DNA of 64,000 nt from Anaerolineae bacterium (GTDB taxonomy: Bacteria > Chloroflexota > Anaerolineae > Aggregatilineales > Phototrophicaceae). Each line of letters opens with the position of its first letter. The first letter of the stretch is position 1. Shown one piece after another: positions 26,074 to 35,389 of this stretch. The stretch lies in assembly GCA_017303635.1 (NCBI GenBank), contig JAFLCG010000001.1:62001-126000 (forward strand), given 5' to 3'. The notes under the pieces are model-generated. The model made no database searches. It worked only from the letters and a program-made list of their open reading frames with translations, and was not told where the DNA came from. The translations under genes and the position numbers were made by a program.

Positions 26074-26994
26074 CTAAGCGATAGAAAGTGATTGAAGCGG
26101 TGGGTAGCGACTGGCTAACTCCAGCAGGAAAGCGCGGACGATGGGTGAAAGTGACACTTGAGAATCCCAGATGAGTTTGAGGCTGCGCGTTAAGGGGCGG
26201 CCCACAATGGGCAGGACGTGAAGTAAACCCTGTTGGGCTTCCGTCTGCACCACGTAAGGTGGCAGAATCGCCAGGCATCGCCCCACTGAAATGGCGCGTT
26301 TAATCGATTCCAGATTATCAAACTCGGCGCCAATCAACGGTTCTATGCCATGCTGGTGGAGGGATCTTTCCAGCCAAATTCGGCTGTGGCTGTTGGCTTC
26401 CCGCACAATCAGCGACTGCTGGTGCAGGTCATGCAGTTCGATAGCTTGACGATCCCAGTAGGGATGTTTGAAGCCGACAATCACCTGCTGCTCAATTTCT
26501 TCTAAAATCAGAGAGGCCAACCGTGGGTTCGGCTGGTCATCCAGTTCGCCTTCAATGAATCCGATTTCCAGGCGGCCGCCCAGTACATCTGCCACAATGC
26601 GCGCCGTGATATCCGTCTGCATGGCGACGGTGATCCTGGCATAGCGGGCACGGAAATGCTGCACCCAATCCGGCACCAGATACACCCCGATACCAGGGGT
26701 TGCCCCCAGGCTAATGCGCCCGCTGGTCAGTTGCTCCACGTTCACCAGGGCATTTTCCGCCTTGGCAACCAACTCGAAGATCTCGCCAGTGTACCGATTC
26801 AGCACCTCACCGTGTGGGGTCAGCCGGACGCCCCGCCTCCCACGCTGGAATAGCTGCCGTCCCAAACTGCCTTCTAATTCCTTGATGTGCTGGCTCACGG
26901 CAGACTGAGTCATATACAGCTGGTCGGCAGCGGCGCTGAAGCTGCCGGTTTGGACGACCACGGAAAAGATGTGCAGTTTGTAGAGATCGAGCAT
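26074..26994 (-). CDS. LysR-family regulator, divergent from sulfur operon
   Basis: 306 aa. N-terminal winged helix MLDLYKLHIFSVVVQTGSFS and AADQLYMTQSAVSQHIKELE; C-terminal effector-binding fold. ATG at 26994 chosen over a TTG at 27009. It resembles CysL/CysB-type regulators in length and N-terminal sequence. It is transcribed away from the rhodanese-led operon, and a perfect 22-bp palindrome lies just upstream of its start. Likely role: sulfur-responsive activator of the neighbouring operon and of itself. Effector unknown. Confidence 0.87.
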   Translation of the reverse strand: MLDLYKLHIFSVVVQTGSFSAAADQLYMTQSAVSQHIKELEGSLGRQLFQRGRRGVRLTPHGEVLNRYTGEIFELVAKAENALVNVEQLTSGRISLGATPGIGVYLVPDWVQHFRARYARITVAMQTDITARIVADVLGGRLEIGFIEGELDDQPNPRLASLILEEIEQQVIVGFKHPYWDRQAIELHDLHQQSLIVREANSHSRIWLERSLHQHGIEPLIGAEFDNLESIKRAISVGRCLAILPPYVVQTEAQQGLLHVLPIVGRPLTRSLKLIWDSQVSLSPIVRAFLLELASRYPPLQSLSIA

Positions 26995-27009
26995 GATATC
27001 CGCGCACAA

Positions 27010-27031
27010 GCCATAAGTGGATACTTATGGC
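27010..27031. promoter_or_regulatory. Perfect palindromic operator candidate, LysR/sulfur-operon spacer
   Basis: Arms GCCATAAGT and ACTTATGGC are separated by 4 bp (GGAT). Further half-site-like sequences TTATAAG (27035-27041) and CTTATAG (27074-27080) follow on the rhodanese side. The pattern matches the divergent, autoregulated layout of LysR systems. Confidence 0.6.
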
Positions 27032-27121
27032 TCATTATAAGGTCTTGAGCAGAACTGTATATGGTGGCTTGCGCTTATAGTGAAGCCGGTATGGATGCTA
27101 AGGCGATCACAAGGACACATT

Positions 27122-27475
27122 ATGGACTTTCTCAAATCCCTTTTTGGCGGTGGTGGGAACAGCACCCATCTCAATGCGCCGGAAGCCAAAGCCCGCATTG
27201 ATGGTCAAGAAGCGCTGTTCATTCTGGATGTCCGCCAACCGGATGAGTTCAAGGGTGGGCATATCGCCGGGGCCAAACTGATCCCGCTGCACGAGCTAGG
27301 TCAGCGGATGAAAGAATTACCCATGGATAAGGACATTCTGTGCGTTTGCCGCTCCGGTTCACGCAGCAGCGCGGCCATGCGCCAACTGACACAAGCTGGA
27401 TACAAGGCGCTCAACCTGCGTGGCGGGATGATGGGCTGGCAAATGTCCGGTTATCCCATGAAAAAGGGCAAATAA
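27122..27475 (+). CDS. Single-domain rhodanese-like sulfurtransferase
   Basis: 117 aa from the ATG at 27122, with AAGGA 7 bp upstream. Rhodanese fold: DVRQPDEFKGGHIAGAKLIP, then active-site loop CVCRSGSRSS with the catalytic Cys and a late LRGGMMGWQMSGYP. It transfers sulfane sulfur between thiols. The N-terminus (MDFLKSLFGGGGN) is Gly-rich and short. First gene of a five-gene operon; its stop overlaps the start of the TauE gene (TAATG), suggesting translational coupling. Confidence 0.88.
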   Translation: MDFLKSLFGGGGNSTHLNAPEAKARIDGQEALFILDVRQPDEFKGGHIAGAKLIPLHELGQRMKELPMDKDILCVCRSGSRSSAAMRQLTQAGYKALNLRGGMMGWQMSGYPMKKGK

Positions 27476-28236
27476 TGCCGACCCTGCTGTTGAGCCTGGT
27501 GCTGGGATTTGGGATTGGGGGTTCGCTCGGCCTGTTGGGCGGCGGCGGTTCAATCCTGACGGTTCCGGCGCTGGTCTACCTGATTGGGCAGACACCCCAG
27601 GTAGCTGTGACCACATCGCTGGCCATTGTCGGCGCTAACAGTGCGCTGGGCGCGCTGTTTCACCGTTCACAGGGGACTCTCAACTGGCGGGTTGCACTGT
27701 TCTTCGGCGGCACCGGAATGATCTTTTCGTATCTGGCAGCCGGGGTTTCCAAACAGGTTTCCCCTACCGTGTTGATGGTGGCCTTTGCCGCCCTGATGTT
27801 GATCGTCGGCGTGCTGCTGGTTCGGCAGCGCCCTACAACGACCAAGCCTAACTCGCTGGATGAGTTAAAGGTCTGGAAGGTAATAGTGGGTGGGGCGGTA
27901 GTCGGACTACTGACTGGCATTCTGGGCGTGGGCGGCGGCTTTTTGATCGTGCCCGCGCTGGTCATGCTGGTAGGAATGCCGATGCACCAGGCAGTGGGGA
28001 CATCGCTACTGGTGATCGCCATGAACAGCCTTGCCGGGTTCCTGGGTCACCTGAGTGGACTTACGCTGGATCTTTCTCTGATTGCGACTTTTGTCGTGGC
28101 GGGGCTGGTCGGTACATTGGCCGGTTCCAGACTGGGCAAACGCTTGGACCCCGCTCTACTGCGGAAGTTTTTTGCTGTGTTCGTCATCGGACTGGCGCTT
28201 TTCCTACTGATCGATAACTTACCTAATTTGCTGTAA
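27475..28236 (+). CDS. TauE/SafE-family sulfite/sulfonate-type exporter
   Basis: Polytopic membrane protein, 253 aa, eight or so helices. The start at 27475 shares bases with the rhodanese stop. Two TauE/SafE repeats are visible: GGSLGLLGGGGSILTVPALVY with TTSLAIVGANSALGALFHR, and later LTGILGVGGGFLIVPALVML with AVGTSLLVIAMNSLAGFLGH. Family members export sulfite or organosulfonates. In this operon it probably removes sulfite or thiosulfate produced by the persulfide dioxygenase-like protein. Confidence 0.9.
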   Translation: MPTLLLSLVLGFGIGGSLGLLGGGGSILTVPALVYLIGQTPQVAVTTSLAIVGANSALGALFHRSQGTLNWRVALFFGGTGMIFSYLAAGVSKQVSPTVLMVAFAALMLIVGVLLVRQRPTTTKPNSLDELKVWKVIVGGAVVGLLTGILGVGGGFLIVPALVMLVGMPMHQAVGTSLLVIAMNSLAGFLGHLSGLTLDLSLIATFVVAGLVGTLAGSRLGKRLDPALLRKFFAVFVIGLALFLLIDNLPNLL

Positions 28237-28252
28237 GTGAGGAGTTTCTGCG

Positions 28253-29641
28253 ATGTATCTGGAGCAGTTTTTTATTGAGGGCCTGGGCTGTGCATCCTAT
28301 CTGGTCGGTTGTGAAGGCGCTGGTGTGGCTGCCGTAGTCGACCCGGATCGTGATGTGCAGAAATATGTGGATGCTGCCGAACAACGGGGTATGCGCATCA
28401 CCCACATTATCGAAACACATCTCCATGCTGACCATGTATCCGGCAATACCGAACTGGCAGCCCGCACCGGGGCAGTGATCTACGTCCATGAGGCTGCCCA
28501 GGCCGAATTCCCGCATGAAACGGTCAAAGGGAACGATGTCCTCAAGCTGGGGAATGTGGAACTGCGAGTACGCTTCACCCCCGGCCATACGCCCGAGAGC
28601 ATCACGCTGCTGGTGGTTGATACGACCCGTGCTACTGAACCCTGGATGGCACTGACGGGTGATACCCTGTTCGTGGGTGATGCCGGACGTCCGGATCTGG
28701 TCGGGATTGAGGCTGCGCGAGACCTGGCCGGTCATATGCATGACACGCTGCACAACGAATATCTGACTCTGGACGACGGCGTGATGATCCTGCCCGGTCA
28801 TGGCGCTGGATCGCTGTGTGGCAAGTCGATTGGTTCAGTCCTCAGCACAACCATGGGTTTTGAGCGCAAACATAATCCGGCTCTGCAGGTGCATGGGCGT
28901 GAAGCTTATATCAGCTTTGCCACCAGCGGCCTGCCGGAACAACCAGGTAACCACAAACGTATCAAGCAGATTAACAGGCATGGACCGCGACCGCTAGGTG
29001 AGGTCAAACCGCATCCCTTGAGCATCCAGGAATCGGTAGCGCAGTTCCGCATGGGTGCAGCCCTGCTGGATACTCGTTCTAAAGCAGACTTCAAGGCCAG
29101 ACATATTCCTGGCGCAGTGCACCTGGAAGCGGATGCCCAGTTGAGCAACCGGGTCGGGTTTGTGCTGCCGCCCGATGTGCCGATTATCCTGATGCTGGCA
29201 GACCCGAACGATTATCAACAGGTGGTCTACAGCCTGGCGCGAGTTGGCTATGACAAGGTCATCGGTTACCTGGGTGAAAGCCTGGCGACCTGGGAAGCGC
29301 TGGGTCTGCCTACGACTGCGGGCGACATCCGGGATATCCAACCGCTGGAACTCCAGTCCTTGCTGGAGAGTGAGCCGTCGCCCATCGTGATTGATGTACG
29401 TGAATCGTGGGAGTTCGCCAGCGGTCACGTCCCCGGTGCAAAGCTGATTTCGTTGGGTGAATTTTCCAAACGCTACAGCGAGCTTGATCCGCATCAGCCG
29501 ATTGCGCTGATTTGTGCCAGCGGCAGTCGCAGCCAATCTGCCGCAGCGCTGCTGGGTCAAAAGGGCTTTGAGACCGTCTACAACGTCGTTGGCGGCACCT
29601 ATAACTGGATGCAGTACGGCCTGCCGTTAGAACGCAATTAG
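28253..29641 (+). CDS. MBL-fold / double-rhodanese protein (CstB-like persulfide dioxygenase)
   Basis: 462 aa. Metallo-beta-lactamase domain (1-250) with H56-x-H58-x-D60-H61, H112, D137 and H183, the single-Fe pattern of ETHE1-type persulfide dioxygenases. Then a rhodanese domain at 257-352 that lacks a Cys where expected (IILMLADPND) and an active rhodanese at 363-460 with C421 in CASGSRSQSA. This layout matches CstB: persulfide is oxidised and the product sulfur passed to thiosulfate. GAGGAG precedes the ATG. Confidence 0.9.
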   Translation: MYLEQFFIEGLGCASYLVGCEGAGVAAVVDPDRDVQKYVDAAEQRGMRITHIIETHLHADHVSGNTELAARTGAVIYVHEAAQAEFPHETVKGNDVLKLGNVELRVRFTPGHTPESITLLVVDTTRATEPWMALTGDTLFVGDAGRPDLVGIEAARDLAGHMHDTLHNEYLTLDDGVMILPGHGAGSLCGKSIGSVLSTTMGFERKHNPALQVHGREAYISFATSGLPEQPGNHKRIKQINRHGPRPLGEVKPHPLSIQESVAQFRMGAALLDTRSKADFKARHIPGAVHLEADAQLSNRVGFVLPPDVPIILMLADPNDYQQVVYSLARVGYDKVIGYLGESLATWEALGLPTTAGDIRDIQPLELQSLLESEPSPIVIDVRESWEFASGHVPGAKLISLGEFSKRYSELDPHQPIALICASGSRSQSAAALLGQKGFETVYNVVGGTYNWMQYGLPLERN

Positions 29642-29649
29642 CTTATAAA

Positions 29650-29680
29650 GCAGGGCGAACCAACGGTTCGCCCTGCAGAT
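29650..29680 (+). terminator. Hairpin between the MBL-rhodanese and DUF302 genes
   Basis: Perfect 12-bp stem GCAGGGCGAACC / GGTTCGCCCTGC with an AAC loop, followed by AGATTTT. It lies only 20 bp before the next ATG, so it may act as an attenuator or mRNA 3' stabiliser inside the operon. Confidence 0.65.
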
Positions 29681-29696
29681 TTTCAGAGGAGATACC

Positions 29697-30104
29697 ATGA
29701 TCCCGACAACCCAATCTCTGGGTTTGACGACGACTCTGCAAGTTGATTACGCCACAGCCCTGCAAAGGGTCACTGATGCGCTCAAGACCGAGGGCTTTGG
29801 TGTATTGACTGAGATTGATGTGAAGGAAACGCTGAAGAAGAAGCTGGATGTCGATTTCCATCCATACAAGATTCTGGGTGCCTGCAACCCCACGCTGGCC
29901 CATCGTGCCCTGAGTGCTGCGCCGGAAGTAGGTCTGCTGCTGCCGTGTAACGTAACTGTTTCCGAGGTCGAGGCAGGCCGCGTGCAAGTGTCGATCATCG
30001 ATCCATTGATGATGATGAGCGTCGTTGAAGGGGCCACGTTACAGCCGATTGCCCAGGAAGCGCGGGAACGCCTGAACCGGGTGATCGCGGCGCTGGAGGC
30101 ATAA
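29697..30104 (+). CDS. DUF302-family protein
   Basis: 135 aa. DUF302 core: alternating segment TTTLQVDYATALQRVTDALKTE, GFGVLTEIDVKETLKKKLD, YKILGACNPTLAHRAL and LLLPCNVTVSEV. DUF302 proteins often sit with sulfur or metal genes; the CNVTV Cys and the LGACNP Cys are conserved in the family. GAGGAG is 5 bp upstream of the ATG. Here it most likely accompanies persulfide handling; molecular role is not established. Confidence 0.88.
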   Translation: MIPTTQSLGLTTTLQVDYATALQRVTDALKTEGFGVLTEIDVKETLKKKLDVDFHPYKILGACNPTLAHRALSAAPEVGLLLPCNVTVSEVEAGRVQVSIIDPLMMMSVVEGATLQPIAQEARERLNRVIAALEA

Positions 30105-30106
30105 CC

Positions 30107-30304
30107 ATGGCGCTGTACGAATACGATTGCCCCGGCTGTGGGCGCTTATTTGAAAAGCGGATGCCGATGGCAGAAGCCGACCGGGCCACCTGCCCCCACT
30201 GCGGCAACAGCCATCCTAAACGTCGGCTCTCCCGGATCAACGTGAAAGGGCAGGCTTCCAGCGGGGGTAGCAGCGCTGTCAGCTTTGCACCCGGGGGCAC
30301 CTGA
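30107..30304 (+). CDS. FmdB-family zinc-ribbon protein
   Basis: 65 aa with two CxxC knuckles, CPGCG at the N-terminus and CPHCG at about residue 36, in the FmdB/CxxC_CxxC_SSSS family layout (MALYEYDCPGCGRLFEKRM and a Ser/Gly-rich tail). A structural Zn-binding protein, perhaps a regulator or sulfur-relay partner. It starts 2 bp after the DUF302 stop, so it is the last gene of the operon. Confidence 0.87.
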   Translation: MALYEYDCPGCGRLFEKRMPMAEADRATCPHCGNSHPKRRLSRINVKGQASSGGSSAVSFAPGGT

Positions 30305-30354
30305 GGCCCGGCCCGCAAGTGCTGATCGTGCATCAGCTTGAATAAGATACAGCT

Positions 30355-30380
30355 GAAGGGCGCAACCAACTGCGCTCTTC
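30355..30380. terminator. Bidirectional hairpin between convergent genes
   Basis: Arms GAAGGGCGCA and TGCGCTCTTC, one mismatch, 6-nt loop, placed between the zinc-ribbon gene and the STAS gene. No strong U-tract on either side. Confidence 0.5.
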
Positions 30381-30411
30381 TGATTCTACTCAATGGTGAA
30401 CTATAGAAGGC

Positions 30412-30750
30412 TCAGACAGCGTTCACCGAGGCCAGCGCCGAGGCTTCATCATCGAATATCGAAAAGACCTTATCCATGCGCGTCAGTTCCAGAATGATCT
30501 GAACTGGCTTTTGCAGGTTACAGAGTGCCATCTTCCCATGATGTTCCTGAGTGCGCTTGAAGGCTTTGACCAGGACAGCCAGCGCGCTGGAGTCCACAAA
30601 GGTCGTTCCCTCAAAATTGATGACTAAAGGCAAGGCGGACGGTAGATTTTCAGTAATCCACTGATCGACGGTGGGGGAGACATGCGCGTCAAATCGTCCA
30701 CTGATCTGCAGAATGGTGGCCTGACCTGCCTGACGGGTATTCAGAGTCAT
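30412..30750 (-). CDS. STAS-domain anti-anti-sigma-like protein 1
   Basis: 112 aa, SpoIIAA-like fold. The phosphorylation-site region reads TTFVDSSALAVLV with D53-S54-S55. Such proteins are switched by a partner kinase/phosphatase and control sigma factors or other targets. No anti-sigma kinase gene adjoins it. A second STAS protein at 44712-45050 has the same end motif (MDKVFSIFDDEA here, MDRAFPIFDNSA there), so the two may work in the same pathway around the glycan genes. Confidence 0.88.
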   Translation of the reverse strand: MTLNTRQAGQATILQISGRFDAHVSPTVDQWITENLPSALPLVINFEGTTFVDSSALAVLVKAFKRTQEHHGKMALCNLQKPVQIILELTRMDKVFSIFDDEASALASVNAV

Positions 30751-30920
30751 GTTGAAATATCCTCGATTGAGATTGGGATAAAGCCGTTTGATTAGTTAAG
30801 ACCTGCATTTCATTATAAAAGTAGAAGCGTGTATGCATCGTAAAGGAAAGCTATACTAGAATCAGGTTATGCCTAAATCCCGGCAACTGACGTCCAGTAA
30901 AGACAGTTTGTGCTAATGCC

Positions 30921-33900
30921 ATGAAACGCCGCCTTAATCCTTACGTTCTGCTCGCCTTAGCGCTGGCACTGGCATATCATGGCGTGCTGGTCTATTCGAC
31001 CTTCCGGCGAACTTATGATGCCTACGTCCATATTTTCTTTGGTGATCATTATGCCCGCACCTGGTTCGATCACTGGGACTACCGCTGGTACACCGGCTTT
31101 CCACTGACCAGCTACCCACCCGGTTCGCAGCAGTCGATTGGGCTGCTCTCCAAATGGGTTGGATTAGAGGGCGGCTTCGTCCTCGTTCAATTGTTCGCCG
31201 TGCTGATGGTGACTATTGGGATTTATCGCTTCTCCAAGATCTGGGTGAGTGAAGAGGCAGCGGGTTATGCGGCGCTGCTGACGGTGTTTTCATCGAGCAT
31301 CACAGAAACCATTCATGTTTTTGGGCAACTCCCGACCACTTTCTCACTGGGATTCCTGCTCAATGCACTGGCTTTTGCCCACCGCTGGTTCAAAAAAGGC
31401 GACCCGACCATGCTACTGGCAGCGTGGGCATTAAATGCTGCGACGACTGCCGGGCATCACGTCACCACTCTGTTTGGTGCGGTCTTCTTTCTGGGGCCGG
31501 TGGTCGTCCTTGACCTGGTTGATAAATTTCGTACACCGCTACCTGACGAACCCCCGCAGCACCCCGGCAAGGTCACACGGGGGAACCTGCGCCCATTGCT
31601 GATGCGGCGGCTGCGGCGGATCGTACCGGTCGGCCTGCGCACGGGGCTATACATGGCCGGGTTGGGTTTCATCCTCGTTATGGTCGTGCTGCCTTATTGG
31701 CTGTGGAGCAAAGATGATCCAATCAGCCAGGTGCCCATTCCGCATTCGTCCCGGGATTCATTTCTGGAAAATACGGCTGCCGGGTTGGTCTTCTGGCTGA
31801 TCCCCTATGGACTGCCCTTGGTATTGCTGCCGTATGTGGTCTATAAGGGATTGGCTACCCGGGCATGGCCGATGATGCTCTCGTTCCTACTGTTGTTTTT
31901 GCTGGGGACAGGTGGAACCACACCCATTCCCAAGTTGCTGCTGCGCGGCTCTTTTGACATTCTGACGCTGGATCGATTCACTTTCTGGGCGACGATTTTG
32001 ATGCTGCCGCTGCTGGGCGAATTTGTCGTTAGTATGCGGCATGGTCGCCTGGCAAAATACATTGATGAGCAATTTGGCAGACCCACCCGCTACACGGTGA
32101 GCTTCCTGCTGGTGGTGGGGTATCTGATCGTTTCAGTCTTTACAGCCAACCTGACTTATTTCCGGCGCTTCCAGCCCGCTGCCATCGAGGTACAGCCCAT
32201 CGTCAACTTCATCGAAAAAGATGAACACTGGCGGTGGCGTTATATGACTCTCGGCTTTGGCGATCAGGTGGCGTGGCTTTCCGCGCAGACGACCGCGACC
32301 AGCGTGGATGGTAACTATCACTCGGCACGGCGGCTTCCCGAGTTGACCACCACGCCGGTCGAGCGCCTGGAGGGGGCCAAGTTCCGTGGGATTCCGGGTA
32401 TCGGTTCGCTCCAGCAATTCCTGGCGGTACCGGAAAAATACAATCTGAAGTTTATCTTTTCCAATGACCAGTTTTATGATCCACTGCTCTATTTTTCTGG
32501 TTGGCACCGGGTACAGCGCCTGGAAAACGGCATCATGGTCTGGGAGCGTGAAGGAATCCCCCCGCTGCCGGAAGTTCTGCCCCGCAAAGAGATTCCGCTG
32601 TGGCAGCGCTTTATGTGGGGGATCGTCCCGATGGGTGCCATTGGGCTGGCGCTCATCGTGCTGAATTTGGTGTTCTGGAGCGACTATGTACAGCGGTTGC
32701 TGCGTTTCCTGGGGATAGAGTCTCTCTGGCGCAAGCTGCGACAGAAAGCCGAGGGGAACTTCATTCAGCGCCTCTGGAATTGGCTTGATGGGTACATGAA
32801 GCGCTGGTCAGCCCTGCCCACTAACGATGACTCACCCGTAACACACTGGCAGGTTTGGCTGGATTGGGCGGCACGGATCCCGCGCCCGCAGCCTGTTTCC
32901 CCTAGTGCGAAGACTGTTCGCTCGGGGCTGCTGGCAGTGCTGGCAATCGGCGTAGGGGTGATGGTGCTCAACCGCTATCTGGCGCAGGCCAGCGACCCGA
33001 TTAAGGTCATCGAAGCTTACTATGACGATCTAGACTTCCGGCGGTTTGGGGAGGCCTATCAACGGCTTGATCCGGAGAATAAGCCGGATTATGACCAGTA
33101 CCTGTTGGAACTGTCGATCAATGGCGGTTTGCTGGCGTCGTATGCCAAGCTGGATGCCGTCACTGCCGAAATCCTGACTATTGAACCGGAGCGCATCGAG
33201 GCACAGGTCAATACAATCTGGATTACTGCCGTCGAGGAATACGCGACCAGCCGCTTGCAGACACTCGTCAAGCGGAATGGGCGCTGGTATATCGAGCCGG
33301 ATAGTGTCGATGTGCGACGTGCACCGGACGTATTCATCCGGCGGCAGGAAGTCGAGTGGCTGGCCCAAGGGCGGCGGCGGATCAGTACTGGGCCAACCGA
33401 TTATGCTGATATTCTCGACCGCCCCTTGATTCAAGTAATTTCTTCTCGGCTCGTGCAGGTCGGCGACCGCTACCATGTGGTGGGTGAACTGATCAATCAG
33501 TCGGCTGATCCGGCGGATGTGACCGTGACCGGCTACCTGTTCGATGAGCAAGGCAATATCTTGAGCTGGTACAACGCCGTGCGTGGTACCGTGCATAAAG
33601 TGTTCCCCTATGAGCGCGTCCCGTTCCGCATCGACTTTGAAGGTGTGGCTGGATCGGTGCTGAGTGATGCCGCTACGGCTGGTGAATTCGCGGCTGATGC
33701 TTTCTCCCCGCTGGACCTGGACAGCCCGATTGCCAGTTTTCAGGTGATTGCCCAGGGAGTCGTCACCGCGCGTGATTTGTTCCGTGATGTGGCAATACAG
33801 GATGTCAATATCTCGCTAGGCATTGACGGTCAACAGCATATCATTGGCAATCTCATCAATAACGGCACCGTCGAAGCGACGATTCCACAGGTTTTGGTAA

Positions 33901-34148
33901 CTTTTTATGACGAAACCGGCCAAGTCATGTGGGTCGATGACGAATTTGTGGATGTCGCAATCCGTCCACAACTGATGCAACCATTCGATGTGCAGGTTAC
34001 GCCGCCAGACTCCATTGAAGTCCTGCTGACGAATAAAGGAGATCGCCCCCTGATGGAAGCTGGGGAACGAACTCCGCTGCTCCCGGACATTGGCTACAAC
34101 TCCATGCAACTGAATGTCCGCTACTTTGTTGGGGCGGTTGGTTCATGA
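30921..34148 (+). CDS. PTPS-related polytopic membrane protein with NTF2-like and FxLYD-like C-terminus
   Basis: 1075 aa. The N-terminal part has about 12 helices with DHWDYRWYTGFPLTSYPPGS, the mark of the PTPS-related/GT-C-like membrane family. A helix near 670-688 (LLAVLAIGVGVMVL) precedes an outside region: an NTF2-like segment at 690-805, and two FxLYD-type beta domains at about 835-900 and 960-1030. The next gene starts inside its stop (ATGA). Likely an envelope glycan or lipid-carrier enzyme or sensor; the reaction is not known. Confidence 0.75.
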   Translation: MKRRLNPYVLLALALALAYHGVLVYSTFRRTYDAYVHIFFGDHYARTWFDHWDYRWYTGFPLTSYPPGSQQSIGLLSKWVGLEGGFVLVQLFAVLMVTIGIYRFSKIWVSEEAAGYAALLTVFSSSITETIHVFGQLPTTFSLGFLLNALAFAHRWFKKGDPTMLLAAWALNAATTAGHHVTTLFGAVFFLGPVVVLDLVDKFRTPLPDEPPQHPGKVTRGNLRPLLMRRLRRIVPVGLRTGLYMAGLGFILVMVVLPYWLWSKDDPISQVPIPHSSRDSFLENTAAGLVFWLIPYGLPLVLLPYVVYKGLATRAWPMMLSFLLLFLLGTGGTTPIPKLLLRGSFDILTLDRFTFWATILMLPLLGEFVVSMRHGRLAKYIDEQFGRPTRYTVSFLLVVGYLIVSVFTANLTYFRRFQPAAIEVQPIVNFIEKDEHWRWRYMTLGFGDQVAWLSAQTTATSVDGNYHSARRLPELTTTPVERLEGAKFRGIPGIGSLQQFLAVPEKYNLKFIFSNDQFYDPLLYFSGWHRVQRLENGIMVWEREGIPPLPEVLPRKEIPLWQRFMWGIVPMGAIGLALIVLNLVFWSDYVQRLLRFLGIESLWRKLRQKAEGNFIQRLWNWLDGYMKRWSALPTNDDSPVTHWQVWLDWAARIPRPQPVSPSAKTVRSGLLAVLAIGVGVMVLNRYLAQASDPIKVIEAYYDDLDFRRFGEAYQRLDPENKPDYDQYLLELSINGGLLASYAKLDAVTAEILTIEPERIEAQVNTIWITAVEEYATSRLQTLVKRNGRWYIEPDSVDVRRAPDVFIRRQEVEWLAQGRRRISTGPTDYADILDRPLIQVISSRLVQVGDRYHVVGELINQSADPADVTVTGYLFDEQGNILSWYNAVRGTVHKVFPYERVPFRIDFEGVAGSVLSDAATAGEFAADAFSPLDLDSPIASFQVIAQGVVTARDLFRDVAIQDVNISLGIDGQQHIIGNLINNGTVEATIPQVLVTFYDETGQVMWVDDEFVDVAIRPQLMQPFDVQVTPPDSIEVLLTNKGDRPLMEAGERTPLLPDIGYNSMQLNVRYFVGAVGS

Positions 34149-35389
34149 TGCGCTGGTGCCTGCTACTGATCGCCATCTCGCTCGGTGGCTGCAATCGAGG
34201 AAATGTCCCTGCTACCCCGATTGTCTCCCTGACTGGCGAATTACCGCTGGAAGTGCCGAGAATCGTGCGTGCCGGTGAGGATCTGAACATTCGGGTTGGC
34301 CCCTTTGATGAGGCTGATGGCGTGGTCATCGAACTCATGATGCTGGGCGGACTGAGCACACAGCTATACCAGGCGACTGTGACTGATGACTACGCTAGCT
34401 TTGAGTTGGGCGAGACTGCTACTCGCTGGAGTGGTCATTGGACGCTGATCGCTCATTCCGGGGAGGCGGAGGGCCGGGCAAGCTTGCGAATCGAACCGGC
34501 TGAGCCAGTTTCACCAATGACGGTCTTGGTCGGACCGCGTTCCGTGCCACTGGATGGCGAGAGCCGGGCCATGGTGGTCGCCCTGCCAGAAGATTCTTAT
34601 GGAAATCCCCTGCTGAATGCTCAGAGTGGCAGGCTGCAAATCACCTATCCGGATGGGCAGGTAAAAGAAGCGATCCTCCCGGTGCGAAATGGCGTGGGGC
34701 GAGCCTGGGTACCCGGGGGAAGTGTGTCCGGGCGGATTAATCTGGGCGTAGGCATTGCGGAGGCCGTCGGCGCAGAGACCGTGCTGGAGGCCGTCGCTGG
34801 ATTACCAAACGCTATTGAAGTCCTTGCCGAACCTGCCGAGAGTCTGGCAGATGGCAGCACCCTGATTGAACTTCGCACCCAGCCGATGCGCGATGCCTTT
34901 GGCAATCTGCTGGTGGATGGCAGCCTGGTCACGTTCCGGGTAGAGATACCGGGCGAAGAACCCCGCAATCTGCCTGCCTATACGCTGGATGGGGTGGCAC
35001 GGGTGCCTTTACAGGCTCCTGGTCGGGCTGCTATCGCGGAAGTGCGGGCATCAGTCTATACCATCACCAGCGAGCCGATAGAGGTCTACTTCATCAACAG
35101 CGTCATTGCGGAAGGATTCACTCTGCGGGCGATTGTGCTGCCGGAAGAGTCCGCTATTTTGCTGGTCACCAGTCCCATTCAGGATCAACGGGGACAATTG
35201 GTGCGGGATGGTACGCTCGTGGACTTCACCTTGCGGGACAGCAGAGGTCGGTTACAGCAACTTCAGGGAGTGACGACTGGCGGACGGGCTACGGTGGAAA
35301 TCCGAATGCTGACACTGCAGGTTGGTGATTACACAGCTTCGGCAGTGATTGGGGATGCTGCTGCTTCCACTACGTTTTCGGTGCGCTGA
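34145..35389 (+). CDS. Lipoprotein with Ig-like (invasin-type) domains
   Basis: 414 aa. Lipobox LGGC at residues 13-16 places it at the outer face of the membrane. The body is beta-rich with repeats of the form RDAFGNLLVDGSLVTF and QDQRGQLVRDGTLVDF, as in Big_1/invasin Ig-like modules. It overlaps the upstream gene by ATGA and abuts the downstream one. A periphery scaffold for the neighbouring membrane enzymes is a reasonable guess. ATG at 34148 is an alternative start. Confidence 0.72.
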   Translation: MMRWCLLLIAISLGGCNRGNVPATPIVSLTGELPLEVPRIVRAGEDLNIRVGPFDEADGVVIELMMLGGLSTQLYQATVTDDYASFELGETATRWSGHWTLIAHSGEAEGRASLRIEPAEPVSPMTVLVGPRSVPLDGESRAMVVALPEDSYGNPLLNAQSGRLQITYPDGQVKEAILPVRNGVGRAWVPGGSVSGRINLGVGIAEAVGAETVLEAVAGLPNAIEVLAEPAESLADGSTLIELRTQPMRDAFGNLLVDGSLVTFRVEIPGEEPRNLPAYTLDGVARVPLQAPGRAAIAEVRASVYTITSEPIEVYFINSVIAEGFTLRAIVLPEESAILLVTSPIQDQRGQLVRDGTLVDFTLRDSRGRLQQLQGVTTGGRATVEIRMLTLQVGDYTASAVIGDAAASTTFSVR

